NCBI GenBank assembly: GCA_900553215.1
Contig: USCJ01000011.1
Span: forward strand, 1 to 15,756
DNA: 15,756 nucleotides
Origin: an uncultured Collinsella sp.
GTDB taxonomy: Bacteria > Actinomycetota > Coriobacteriia > Coriobacteriales > Coriobacteriaceae
Direction: 5' to 3'
Below the pieces are notes generated by a model. The model was not told where the DNA came from. It did no database searches and worked only from the letters and a program-made list of their open reading frames with translations. Positions 1 through 6,702 of this stretch are shown here, piece after piece (position 1 is the first letter of the stretch; each line of letters opens with the position of its first letter). The position numbers were made by a program, and so were the translations under genes.

Positions 1-774
1 ACCTTGCGCTTCGAGGCGCTTCGCCTTGGTTTCGAGATACGTGGAATAGTTGCCCTTGTACGGGAAGAGCGAGCCGCGGTCGACCTCGCAGATCCATTCG
101 GCTACGTTGTCCAAGAAGTAGCGATCGTGCGTGACCGCGAGCACCGCGCCGGGGTAGCGCGAGAGGAACTGCTCGAGCCAGAGCACCGATTCCGCATCGA
201 GATGGTTCGTTGGTTCGTCGAGAAGAAGCAGGTCAGGCGCTTCGAGCAGGAGCTTGCAGAGGGCCACGCGCCTGCGTTCGCCGCCGGAGAGCACCGAGAC
301 GGGCGCTTCGGGGTCGGGGCATTGCAGCGCGTCCATCGCTTGGGAAAGCTGGCTATCAAGGTCCCAGCCATTAGCGGCGTCGATGGCCGTTTGCAGGTCG
401 CCCATCTCGGCCATGAGCGCGTCGAAATCTGCATCGGGATCAGCCATTTCAGTACCGATCTCGTTGAAGCGATCGATCTTGGCGAGCACATCGCCGAAGG
501 CCATCTGGATGTTCTCGAGCACCGTCTTGTCTTCGTCGAGCGGCGGCTCCTGCTGCAGGATACCCACGGTGTAGCCGGGGGTGAGCCTGGCATCGCCGTT
601 GGAGACCTCCTCAATGCCGGCCATGATCTTGAGCAGGGTCGACTTGCCCATGCCGTTGGGGCCCACGACGCCGATCTTGGCACCGGGATAGAAGCTCAGG
701 GTCACGTCGTCAAGGATCACCTTGTCGCCATGGGCCTTGCGAGCCTGATACATGCTGTAAATGAACTCAGCCAA
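1..774 (-). CDS. ettA: Energy-dependent translational throttle protein EttA (ABC-F), N-terminal part, cut by window edge
   Basis: ABC-F ATPase that binds the ribosomal E site and gates the first elongation steps according to ATP/ADP. 258 residues are visible of about 560 usual; the C-terminal half lies outside the window. The protein begins MAEFIYSMYQARK, closely like E. coli EttA (MAQFVYTMHR). Seen in order: Walker A GPNGMGKST (38-46), an arm insertion rich in acidic residues (about 90-140), ABC signature LSGGERRRVAL (from 162), and Walker B DEPTNHLDAES (about 187-197) followed by the THDRYFLDNVA switch region. No membrane segment, as expected for ABC-F. The start is TTG at 774, chosen because AAGGAG lies 9 bases upstream (785-790) and because it gives the family N terminus; an ATG at 753 would lose it. 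It is transcribed alone after the sdpRI terminator, and I could not pick a convincing promoter. Confidence 0.93.
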   Translation of the reverse strand, partial: MAEFIYSMYQARKAHGDKVILDDVTLSFYPGAKIGVVGPNGMGKSTLLKIMAGIEEVSNGDARLTPGYTVGILQQEPPLDEDKTVLENIQMAFGDVLAKIDRFNEIGTEMADPDADFDALMAEMGDLQTAIDAANGWDLDSQLSQAMDALQCPDPEAPVSVLSGGERRRVALCKLLLEAPDLLLLDEPTNHLDAESVLWLEQFLSRYPGAVLAVTHDRYFLDNVAEWICEVDRGSLFPYKGNYSTYLETKAKRLEAQG

Positions 775-854
775 TGTCCGTTTCTCCTTATCTAGCTGCG
801 GAAATCTTCTCCCCCTGTCCGTTTTGGAAAAGCGGGGGGCAATCCGCGCGTTCT

Positions 855-885
855 AATAAAAGGGGGCATGGTCGCCCACACCCCC
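855..885 (-). terminator. Intrinsic terminator of the sdpR-sdpI unit
   Basis: Read on the minus strand, GGGGGTGTGG and CCATGCCCCC form a 10-bp stem (five G-C pairs, two G-U wobbles, three inner pairs) closed by a GCGA tetraloop and followed by TTTTATT. It sits 66 bases after the sdpI stop and before the ettA ribosome site, so it should end the sdpRI message. A TAGTAT hexamer just upstream of it (minus strand) could alternatively be an ettA promoter, which would make the hairpin a leader attenuator; I think this less likely. Confidence 0.8.
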
Positions 886-950
886 TAATACTACCTGGGA
901 AAAGTCCCCCGGAACAAAATATGAACTGCGTACGCTAGTTTTCCGCAACC

Positions 951-1655
951 TTAGCGAACAGCCCGCTGAGACTTGCGCCACAGCAGATACGAGTAGACGT
1001 AGGCAGCTCCGGCCGATCCAAACGCCAGCACCGCGATCACTGTGGCGACGACTTCACTCGATAGCACGCTGCCCGCCACACCCATCACAATCAGACCAAC
1101 GCCCAGCACCATAAAGCAAGCGCCACCAAAACGCTGCGTACGGCGCCAGTTCTCGGGGTCGGCAAGCGCCCAAGGCGTCTTGATGCCCAGCGTGTAGTTT
1201 TGCTTCACACGCGGCAGGTAGTTGCCCATGCCAATAAAGAGCAAACCGATAGCGCCCGATACCAGCAAATTGACCGTGCCAGCAGCAGGCACCACACCCC
1301 ATACGGTAAGCTCCCCCAGCCAGCTTATGGCACACATGACCAGCGTGAAGGCGATTACGAAACCCTGATAGAACTTGCCCGAAGTCCGATATGCCTCGCC
1401 CTTGGGGTCGATGCGCGGCACCACGTAGAATACCGCCAAAAGCACCAGCGGCAGTGCGCCGAGCGCAGAGGCAATCCAACTGGGACCCCAACCGTTAACG
1501 GCGCCACTCGCTCCCCAGTGCGTGGGAATCTGCGCAGGAAGGCTCGGCATCACCATAAGATGTGCCGCGACATTGGCAACGCACAGCACCACGAGCACGG
1601 CCCACACGCGCGGCGATACCCCCGTGGCGTGAATGCCCTTGTTTTCGTTATTCAT
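951..1655 (-). CDS. sdpI: SdpI-like integral membrane immunity protein (DUF1648 + SdpI domains)
   Basis: 234-residue membrane protein with about six hydrophobic segments (roughly 17-37, 58-79, 97-115, 127-144, 178-197, 202-224). The DUF1648 signature is visible as IPTHWG..G..NGWG (43-57), and the SdpI signature as NYTLGIKTPWALADPENW (153-170). In Bacillus subtilis SdpI protects against the SdpC toxin and sequesters the SdpR repressor at the membrane. The start is taken as ATG 1655, with AAGGTGG a few bases upstream; an in-frame GTG at 1664 is less good. The first 8 bases overlap the end of the upstream repressor (ATGAATAA), so translation is probably coupled. No sdpC-like toxin gene is visible here, so the partner stimulus is unknown. 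It may protect against toxins of neighbours or serve general envelope stress. Confidence 0.85.
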   Translation of the reverse strand: MNNENKGIHATGVSPRVWAVLVVLCVANVAAHLMVMPSLPAQIPTHWGASGAVNGWGPSWIASALGALPLVLLAVFYVVPRIDPKGEAYRTSGKFYQGFVIAFTLVMCAISWLGELTVWGVVPAAGTVNLLVSGAIGLLFIGMGNYLPRVKQNYTLGIKTPWALADPENWRRTQRFGGACFMVLGVGLIVMGVAGSVLSSEVVATVIAVLAFGSAGAAYVYSYLLWRKSQRAVR

Positions 1656-1926
1656 CCTTACCACCTTCAGTGTTTCTAAAGCTCATAAACCAGCCAATCA
1701 AGTCCTGCATGACAGTGGTGTTTAAGCTGTATACGATGTTTTGACCATGACGCTCGTCGGTCACCAACCCAGCGTTTTTAAGCGTCGCCAAATGATGGCT
1801 CAATGACGGTTTGCTGATGTCAAAATGCTCGGCAAGCTCTCCGGCCGTACAATTGCCCTCGCGCAACAGTTCCAAAATGTGACGCCGTGTAGGATCGGCC
1901 AGCGCTTTAAAACCCTCTCCCGGCAT
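1648..1926 (-). CDS. sdpR: ArsR-family repressor, SdpR-like
   Basis: 92-residue winged-helix protein. Seen: FKALADPTRRHILELL (6-21), recognition region with SKPSLSHHLATLK (38-50), wing, and a C-terminal SLNTTVMQDLIGWFMSF (67-83) almost identical in pattern to B. subtilis SdpR. The metal-sensing ELCVCDL-type cysteine motif of ArsR/SmtB is absent (only Cys26), so it is not expected to be a metal sensor. The start is ATG 1926, because AGGAGG lies 5 bases upstream; an in-frame start 45 bases further up has no ribosome site and would run into the promoter. It is co-transcribed with the SdpI-like gene, with an 8-base overlap. By the B. subtilis model it represses its own operon until SdpI pulls it to the membrane; the palindromic sites over its promoter fit autoregulation. 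Confidence 0.88.
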   Translation of the reverse strand: MPGEGFKALADPTRRHILELLREGNCTAGELAEHFDISKPSLSHHLATLKNAGLVTDERHGQNIVYSLNTTVMQDLIGWFMSFRNTEGGKDE

Positions 1927-1960
1927 AGGACCTCCTCTCAGTATTTCGTTCGACGCGCAC

Positions 1961-1989
1961 ACTATACTCAATATTTAGATATTTGTCTA
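1961..1989 (-). promoter_or_regulatory. Promoter of sdpR-sdpI
   Basis: On the minus strand TAGACA (1984-1989, five of six to TTGACA) is separated by 17 bases from TATAGT (1961-1966). The downstream ATG at 1926 leaves a leader of roughly 25-30 bases containing AGGAGG. Spacing and AT-richness against a GC-rich background support it. Confidence 0.65.
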
Positions 1990-1998
1990 ACTATCTAA
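1975..1998. promoter_or_regulatory. Candidate SdpR operator: repeated TTAGATA/TATCTAA half-sites
   Basis: TTAGATA (1975-1981) and its exact reverse complement TATCTAA (1992-1998) flank a third, imperfect half-site TGTCTAA (1984-1990). The cluster covers the -35 element of the sdpRI promoter, where a bound ArsR-type dimer would block RNA polymerase. It is assigned to SdpR by position only. Confidence 0.5.
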
Positions 1999-2008
1999 TC
2001 TTATACTC

Positions 2009-2044
2009 AAAAAAATAGCCGCCCCCGCGTAATGCGAAGACGGC
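2009..2044 (-). terminator. Intrinsic terminator with no obvious gene upstream
   Basis: On the minus strand GCCGTCTTCGC (2034-2044) pairs over 11 bp, including wobbles, with GCGGGGGCGGC (2018-2028) around a 5-base loop, followed by TATTTTTTT (2009-2017). On the plus strand the hairpin is not followed by T residues, so the direction is minus. It ends transcription about 20 bases before the sdpR -35 element and insulates that promoter. Confidence 0.7.
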
Positions 2045-2165
2045 CACTTCTCACGCTACAAACGTGTTTGGGAGTTGGCCAACCCGCGGCAACGGGTGCC
2101 ACCTGCTTCATCTTATGCGAATCCCGGTCTCGTTTCAACAAACCCCTAGGGCTCAAATGGAATCG
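2009..2165 (-). ncRNA. Candidate small RNA gene in the sdpR-tcdA gap (no family recognised)
   Basis: The 299-base gap between the divergent sdpR and tcdA genes has no credible coding frame, yet it ends on the minus strand in a good intrinsic terminator that neither neighbour needs. The implied transcript would start near 2160, where only a weak promoter can be proposed (TATTAT at 2168-2173 with a poor -35). It contains short self-complementary stretches, for example CACG..CGTG around 2049-2063 and the TTGGCCAA palindrome near 2074-2081. I compared it by eye with 6S, SRP, tmRNA, T-box and tRNA signatures and found none. The left edge is approximate. Confidence 0.35.
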
Positions 2166-2175
2166 CGATAATACC

Positions 2176-2181
2176 TATAAT
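2176..2181 (+). promoter_or_regulatory. Probable -10 box of the tcdA-tatD unit
   Basis: A perfect TATAAT lies 45 bases before the tcdA start, giving a leader of about 35 bases with GGAGGA at 2215-2220. The matching -35 region (about CTCAAA near 2152-2157, with an 18-base spacer) is weak, so the element rests mainly on the -10 hexamer. Confidence 0.5.
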
Positions 2182-2225
2182 GGCGATAGCCAAAACACGA
2201 CCCGCTTCCCCATCGGAGGATATCT

Positions 2226-3023
2226 ATGACCGAAACCGCAGCTGCAGCGCCCGTCGAGACACGCGACACCAAGCTCGAGATTATCATGGGCCGCGAGGCG
2301 CTCGATAAACTCGCCAACGCCACGGTGCTGGTGCTTGGCTGCGGCGGCGTGGGCTCCAACTGCTGCGAGGCACTTGCCCGTGGCGGCATCGGTCATTTTG
2401 TGATCTTGGACAAGGACATCATCGCGCCCAGCAACATCAACCGCCAGGCTATCGCCTTTCACAGCACCATCGGCAAGCGCAAAGTGGATGTAATGGAAGC
2501 CATGATCAACGACATCAACCCCGCCGCCGCTGTCATCAAACGTACCGAATACCTGTTGAGCGACAACATCGATGAGTTCTTCGCAAGTGTTTTGGAGCAG
2601 ACGGACGGCAAGCTCGACTACGTCGTCGACGCCATCGACACCATCTCGGCCAAGCTCACCATTGCCAAATATGCTCAGGACCACGACATTCATTTGGTTA
2701 GCTCCATGGGCGGGGCCAACAAGCTCCACCCCGAATGCCTGCGTTTTGCCGACATTTTTGACACCGTGCGCGACCCTATGAGCCGCATCATGCGCAAAGA
2801 GTGCAAAAAGCGTGGCATCAAGAGCCTTCGCGTGTTGTTTAGCTGCGAGGAATCGGTTAAGACACAGCCTCGCGACCCTTCCAACATCCACGAGCGTACC
2901 GAGCTGGGAACCGCGAGCTTTATGCCGCCCATCATGGGCCAGATGATCGCCGGCGAGGTTATCCGCCAGATCAGCGGACGCGGCACCGAGCGCGTGCGCG
3001 CCGACGGCCAGCGCTTGGACTAG
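2226..3023 (+). CDS. tcdA: tRNA threonylcarbamoyladenosine dehydratase TcdA (E1-like, ThiF/MoeB fold)
   Basis: Cytoplasmic E1-like enzyme that uses ATP to cyclise the t6A37 side chain of ANN-reading tRNAs to ct6A. The 265-residue length is normal. Visible: ATP-binding Rossmann loop GCGGVGSN (38-45), acidic DKD (62-64), the adenylation motif SNINRQ (69-74), DAIDT (136-140) and SMGGANKLHP (160-169), the last typical of TcdA rather than MoeB or ThiF. No zinc-binding CxxC pairs of MoeB are present. The first 14 residues are an extra alanine-rich tail. The start is ATG 2226, with GGAGGA 5 bases upstream. The next gene begins 13 bases after its stop, so the two form an operon. E. coli TcdA works with a CsdA/CsdE sulfur relay; no partner is visible here. 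Confidence 0.93.
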   Translation: MTETAAAAPVETRDTKLEIIMGREALDKLANATVLVLGCGGVGSNCCEALARGGIGHFVILDKDIIAPSNINRQAIAFHSTIGKRKVDVMEAMINDINPAAAVIKRTEYLLSDNIDEFFASVLEQTDGKLDYVVDAIDTISAKLTIAKYAQDHDIHLVSSMGGANKLHPECLRFADIFDTVRDPMSRIMRKECKKRGIKSLRVLFSCEESVKTQPRDPSNIHERTELGTASFMPPIMGQMIAGEVIRQISGRGTERVRADGQRLD

Positions 3024-3036
3024 CAGGGATGCCGCG

Positions 3037-3819
3037 ATGGAGCCGCAGCTGTTTGATGCACACTGTCATCTTGATTTGATGGCTTGCCCGGATACCGTTG
3101 CCGATGAGGCGACGGCACTGGGCCTGGGTCTATTTGACTGCGGCGTCGACCCACGCGACTTCGCGGCAGCAAAAACACGCGCCAGTCACCGCCCGAGCAT
3201 CATCGCGGGCGTAGGGCTCCATCCCTGGTGGCTCGCCGACGGCCGATGCGGAACCGCCGAAATCAATCTACTTTGCGAAGTCGCTGCACAAGAGCGTTTT
3301 ATCGGCGAGATCGGGCTCGACTTTTCCGCACGCTTTGTTGGAAGCGAGCCGTTACAAATACAGGCACTTGAACGGCTCTGCGATGCACTTGTGCATCATC
3401 CTCTTACCGGGCGCGTGATATCAATTCACGCCGTTCGTTCGGCAGGAACCGTACTGGACGTCCTCGAGTCGCACGGATTGCTCACCCCAAGGCCCGACTC
3501 CCCCGTTATCACCTTCCACTGGTTTAGCGGTACCTCGGACGAACTCGTCCGCGCGAGCGATGCAGGCTGCTATTTCTCCGTCAACGAGCGCATGCTCGCC
3601 ACCAAGCGCGGTCGTGAATACGCCCGACAGATTCCACTCGACCGTATACTGCTCGAGACCGATGCGCCGGCCGAGCCAAACACAGAAACAAGCGCGCAGT
3701 CGCTCATCAAATCGCTCGCAAGGACCTCGATGCGCATTGCCTCACTCAAAAACTGTGACGCAAAGCGCATCGAGTCGGTAGTTTTAGCAAATGCGCACTC
3801 TGTTTTTGACCTTCGCTAA
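3037..3819 (+). CDS. TatD-family metal-dependent hydrolase
   Basis: 260-residue TIM-barrel protein of the TatD family, whose members have metal-dependent 3'-5' exonuclease or other phosphodiesterase/deacylase activity. All metal ligands expected for the family can be placed: HxH in DAHCHLD (H9, H11), E91 in GEIGLDFS, H131 in ISIHAV, H161 in TFHWFSG and D209 in LETDAPA. No signal peptide is visible, so it is cytoplasmic. It starts 13 bases after tcdA and is probably co-transcribed with it. The ribosome site is weak (AGGGAT), so translation may depend on coupling. Sequence is less conserved than in E. coli TatD or YcfH, so I give no exact gene symbol. It ends before a hairpin shared with the convergent operon. 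Confidence 0.87.
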   Translation: MEPQLFDAHCHLDLMACPDTVADEATALGLGLFDCGVDPRDFAAAKTRASHRPSIIAGVGLHPWWLADGRCGTAEINLLCEVAAQERFIGEIGLDFSARFVGSEPLQIQALERLCDALVHHPLTGRVISIHAVRSAGTVLDVLESHGLLTPRPDSPVITFHWFSGTSDELVRASDAGCYFSVNERMLATKRGREYARQIPLDRILLETDAPAEPNTETSAQSLIKSLARTSMRIASLKNCDAKRIESVVLANAHSVFDLR

Positions 3820-3840
3820 CCCCTGTGGGCAAAAATGCCA

Positions 3841-3878
3841 AGGGACATGCGAATCGCACAACGCAGTCCCTATTTTGG
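3841..3878. terminator. Bidirectional terminator between convergent tatD-like gene and operon end
   Basis: AGGGAC and TGCG pair with CGCA and GTCCCT (3841-3851 with 3862-3871, one bulged A). On the plus strand ATTTTGG follows the stem; on the minus strand TTGGCATTTTTG follows. Both tails are imperfect, but the place, between two converging transcription units, is right. Confidence 0.55.
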
Positions 3879-3900
3879 AAGGCAGTACAATTCGGCAGCA

Positions 3901-5418
3901 TTAAACCAATTCGTGCATGAGATCACGGTTGCGTGCATACAATTCGTCAAAGATGTGACGGCGCGACGCATATAACTCGTGGGCAGTCATATCGGGTACG
4001 ATTGTTTGCGCAACGCCAAGGACTTGGGCGAGCTCATCCCATGATGCATAGGCGCCACCTGCGAGAGCTGCCATGATGGCATCGCCGAAGCATGCGCCCA
4101 TCGTAACCATGGCAACCGAGACCTCGCGCCCGCATACGTCGGCGATAGCCTGCATCCAAACTGGATTCTTGGTTCCACCTCCGACAAGCATAATGCGCCC
4201 AATTGGCAGTCCATGCTCTCGCTCGATAATGTCGACATGGGATGCAACGGTATACGCGACGCCTTCCAAGGCGGCGCGAACCATATGGGCTCGCGTATGC
4301 CTTCCGGTCAAGCCAAAGAAGACGCCACGCGCCTCGGGATCGTTGAGCGGAGTACGCTCCCCCGCAAAGTACGGCAGACACAGGAGCCCATCGGCACCCG
4401 GCGCCACGTCGGCGGCATCATGCGCCATAACCGAATATGCATCGGGGCCACCGTGGCCCTCGGCCTCTACAACGTCGCGATACAGCTCTTGGCGCAGCCA
4501 CGATGTGAGCGCACCCGCCGTATTGGTCCCCGCGCAGATCCCGTAAGTTCCGGGAATGATAAACGTCCCTGGCCACAGACGGGCATCATCGATCATATGA
4601 TCAGCTAGGTAGATGAAATACGCCGTACTCCCCAACTGAACCATCATATCGCCGGGACGGAATACACCCGTCGAAATTGCCTCGGCACCAGAGTCGCCCG
4701 TTCCCACTAAGACAGGTGTCCCTGCCGCGAGCCCCGTCGCCTCAGCCGCACGCTGCGTAATCCCCCCGGCAATATCGGTAGCCGACATTACCTCCGCCAT
4801 CTGGTCAGGCCGGCAGAAACGAGCACATTCCCGAGCATCAACCTTCCAAGTGTAGCGGTCATATAGGGGAAGAAAATCCTCCGCCAAATAACGGTCCACC
4901 GTAAAACGCCCCGTCAACTTTGCGCACAGAAACGATGACGCCGTCAGGAACTTCGCGGCACGTTCGTGCACCTCGGGCATATTCTCCTTAAACCACAAGA
5001 TCTTAGGAGCAATATCTGACGAACAGGGATCGTGCCCGAAAAGCTCGCGTGCACGATCTGACCCATATTCGGAAAGAAGCTCGTCAATCTGCGGCTTCGA
5101 ACGTGCATCGACTCCATACAAAATCGCGGGCGCCAGCGCGTTGCACTCGGTATCGACCGGCACACAGTCGCAACCCAATGCGGAAAGGCCCACGCATCCG
5201 ATCTGTGCCGCGTTAACCCCCGATCGCGCCACCAGCTCGCGCGACAGGCGGCAAAAATCGCCCCACCAAACTGCCTCCGCATCATGCTGATACCATCCAT
5301 CACGCGGGTTGTCCGTCTCGTGTCCACAAGAGGCTTGGCAAACGATGTTGCATCGATCATCGATTAAAACGCCTTTAGAGGCGCTTGTCCCAATATCAAT
5401 ACCCAGATAGAGCGCCAT
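3901..5418 (-). CDS. FGGY-family carbohydrate kinase (xylulokinase-like)
   Basis: 505-residue sugar kinase of the actin-like FGGY family, which phosphorylates sugars or polyols with ATP in the cytoplasm. Seen: N-terminal phosphate loop GIDIGTSASKG (6-16), catalytic aspartate D242 in VGTGDSGAEA, the QLGST loop (261-265), and the adenosine motif GGGTKNP (413-419). The layout and length match XylB-like members, but the substrate cannot be read from sequence: xylulose, ribulose, fuculose and tetritol kinases share these motifs. ATG 5418 follows the BtpA-like stop by 6 bases with GGGGAG upstream, so it is the last gene of the long operon. It brings a second kinase family into a cluster that already holds two PfkB kinases, which suggests a separate sugar intermediate. 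No xylose or arabinose isomerase gene is nearby. Confidence 0.85.
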   Translation of the reverse strand: MALYLGIDIGTSASKGVLIDDRCNIVCQASCGHETDNPRDGWYQHDAEAVWWGDFCRLSRELVARSGVNAAQIGCVGLSALGCDCVPVDTECNALAPAILYGVDARSKPQIDELLSEYGSDRARELFGHDPCSSDIAPKILWFKENMPEVHERAAKFLTASSFLCAKLTGRFTVDRYLAEDFLPLYDRYTWKVDARECARFCRPDQMAEVMSATDIAGGITQRAAEATGLAAGTPVLVGTGDSGAEAISTGVFRPGDMMVQLGSTAYFIYLADHMIDDARLWPGTFIIPGTYGICAGTNTAGALTSWLRQELYRDVVEAEGHGGPDAYSVMAHDAADVAPGADGLLCLPYFAGERTPLNDPEARGVFFGLTGRHTRAHMVRAALEGVAYTVASHVDIIEREHGLPIGRIMLVGGGTKNPVWMQAIADVCGREVSVAMVTMGACFGDAIMAALAGGAYASWDELAQVLGVAQTIVPDMTAHELYASRRHIFDELYARNRDLMHELV

Positions 5419-5424
5419 AGGTGC

Positions 5425-6234
5425 CTACTCCCCTCGCGCCGTACGAGCGGCAGCCATAAAACGAGCTACCCGCTCAACATCAACCGGGGCATCCAGCTTT
5501 CCGTCGCGCTTTAAGCACGTGCCGACAAACGCGCCATCGTAGTGAGCAAATACGTCAGCCACGGTATTTTCGCGACAACCGGTGCCACATACCACGGGCA
5601 CTTCGCCAACACGCTCGCGGACCTCATCGGCAAGCTCGCCCGAAGCGCCACGACCGGCAGCCGAACCGCCGATGACCATCGCATCCGGTAGGCAATTAAA
5701 GAGAAGTGAATCGGCAATGTCCGCAGTCGTGCGGTCGTTGAGATAAACCTCCCCCTCGCTCGTGATGAAGTGAAAAAGCTTGAGGTCGTCCAGGCGCAGC
5801 GCCGCCTTGCGACGCATGGTGTGAGCGAAATCTCGGTTAATCAGCCCGAGATCACCGGCCCAGGCACCGCAAAAATTGCAGCGCGTGAACTGCGCGTCGA
5901 CGGCAGCGCACAGCTCGATTGTGGCATCACCATCGTAAATAGCTTCAGCTCCCCAAGGAGTCGACAGATCATGGGATAGAGCCCCGATTACATAGCCCAT
6001 CGATGCAAGGGTTGAGGGAGAAACATGCTGCTCATAGGGCATCGAGAGCTCATTGGTAATCAAAATGCCATCGACACCGCCCTGCTGCAACGCCTCGAGA
6101 TCGCGCTTGGCGGCTTCCACGACCTGCGACACGCTTCCGCCCGGGTAATACAGTGGATCGCCCGGCAGAGGACGCAGGTGCAGCATTCCGATAACCGGCT
6201 TTTCGGTCTTGAACATCGAGGTTAGAAACGACAT
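5425..6234 (-). CDS. BtpA/SgcQ-family TIM-barrel protein (divergent)
   Basis: 269 residues, full family length. Family motifs seen: PVIGMLHLRPLPGDP (13-27), GGVDGILITN (52-61), TPWGAEAIYDGD (92-103), a GAWAGDLGLI stretch (123-132), IGGSAAG (188-194) and VPVVCGTGCRENTV (212-225). BtpA was named for photosystem I biogenesis in cyanobacteria and SgcQ lies in an E. coli sugar operon; the reaction is unknown. Here the usual VKH motif of the barrel is replaced by LFHFITSEGEV and the GVNVLRND motif by GAEAIYDGD, so it is a distant member. The ribosome site AAGGAG is 7 bases before ATG 6234. It lies 33 bases after the YjbQ-like gene and 6 bases before the FGGY kinase. Its presence in a sugar-kinase operon supports a role in carbohydrate, not photosystem, chemistry. 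Confidence 0.8.
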   Translation of the reverse strand: MSFLTSMFKTEKPVIGMLHLRPLPGDPLYYPGGSVSQVVEAAKRDLEALQQGGVDGILITNELSMPYEQHVSPSTLASMGYVIGALSHDLSTPWGAEAIYDGDATIELCAAVDAQFTRCNFCGAWAGDLGLINRDFAHTMRRKAALRLDDLKLFHFITSEGEVYLNDRTTADIADSLLFNCLPDAMVIGGSAAGRGASGELADEVRERVGEVPVVCGTGCRENTVADVFAHYDGAFVGTCLKRDGKLDAPVDVERVARFMAAARTARGE

Positions 6235-6267
6235 AACGTGCTCCTTCTTAGGGTCATTGCAGGGACG

Positions 6268-6702
6268 TTACTCCCCCAGCACCTCGACGTACACTTTTCG
6301 CTTCTGCGGACCGTCAAACTCCGCAAGATAGATGTTCTGGGCACCTCCGCACACGATGTGGCCATCTTGGACGGGAAAGAAGCAACTGTTTCCACAAATC
6401 ATGCTCTTGATATGCCCACAGGAGTTGTTACCGGTGGCTCCATAGCTCGGCAGGAAGTGTGCATGCGCATAGGGGGCATCGAGTGGGGCGATGCGATCAA
6501 GCGTCTCCATAAGATCCGTCTCCACGCAGGGCAGCCCCTCGTTTACCACGATTCCGCAGGTCGTATGCGACAAAATAATCGCCGCCAAGCCATTGGTCAC
6601 CGAGCTGCGCTCGATGGCAGCGTGCACGTCCTCGGTAATATCGATGAACTGGTCCGGAGCAGTCGATAGATAGCTCAATGTCTCGAGCGTCACCATGTTC
6701 AC
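6268..6702 (-). CDS. YjbQ/UPF0047 family protein
   Basis: 144 residues, the usual size for this family, which forms a small beta-rich trimer. E. coli YjbQ shows weak thiamin phosphate synthase activity and its true role is unresolved. Motifs seen: NGLAAIILSHTTCGIVVNE (37-55, with H46), NNSCGHIKSMICG (92-104, with H97) and a C-terminal GGAQNIYLAEFDGPQKRKV (119-137) that is the family hallmark. The GTG start at 6702 overlaps the upstream stop as GTGA; an ATG at 6696 is equally possible, and the same AAGGGG serves both. Because it is translationally linked to the amidohydrolase-like gene, the two products may be needed in equal amounts. Thiamin synthesis genes are absent here, so the name secondary thiamine-phosphate synthase should not be read as function. 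Confidence 0.87.
   Translation of the reverse strand: MNMVTLETLSYLSTAPDQFIDITEDVHAAIERSSVTNGLAAIILSHTTCGIVVNEGLPCVETDLMETLDRIAPLDAPYAHAHFLPSYGATGNNSCGHIKSMICGNSCFFPVQDGHIVCGGAQNIYLAEFDGPQKRKVYVEVLGE

Noticed and set aside
4..795. Long open frame on the plus strand opposite ettA
   Set aside because: It is the antisense shadow of the ettA frame, which has all ABC-F motifs; the predicted product resembles no family.
790..835. CCCCC...GGGGGG inverted repeat in the ettA leader
   Set aside because: A large loop, no U run after it and no leader peptide; not enough to call an attenuator.
2074..2110. T-box-like sequence on the minus strand (GGTGGCACC followed by GCCGCGG)
   Set aside because: It resembles the T-box GGTGGNACC core, but it lies far from the terminator, no specifier stem is apparent, and the next gene on that strand is a repressor, not a tRNA synthetase or amino-acid gene.
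2110..2145. tRNA T-arm-like GCGAATCCCGG on the plus strand
   Set aside because: No matching T stem, anticodon arm or acceptor stem could be built around it.
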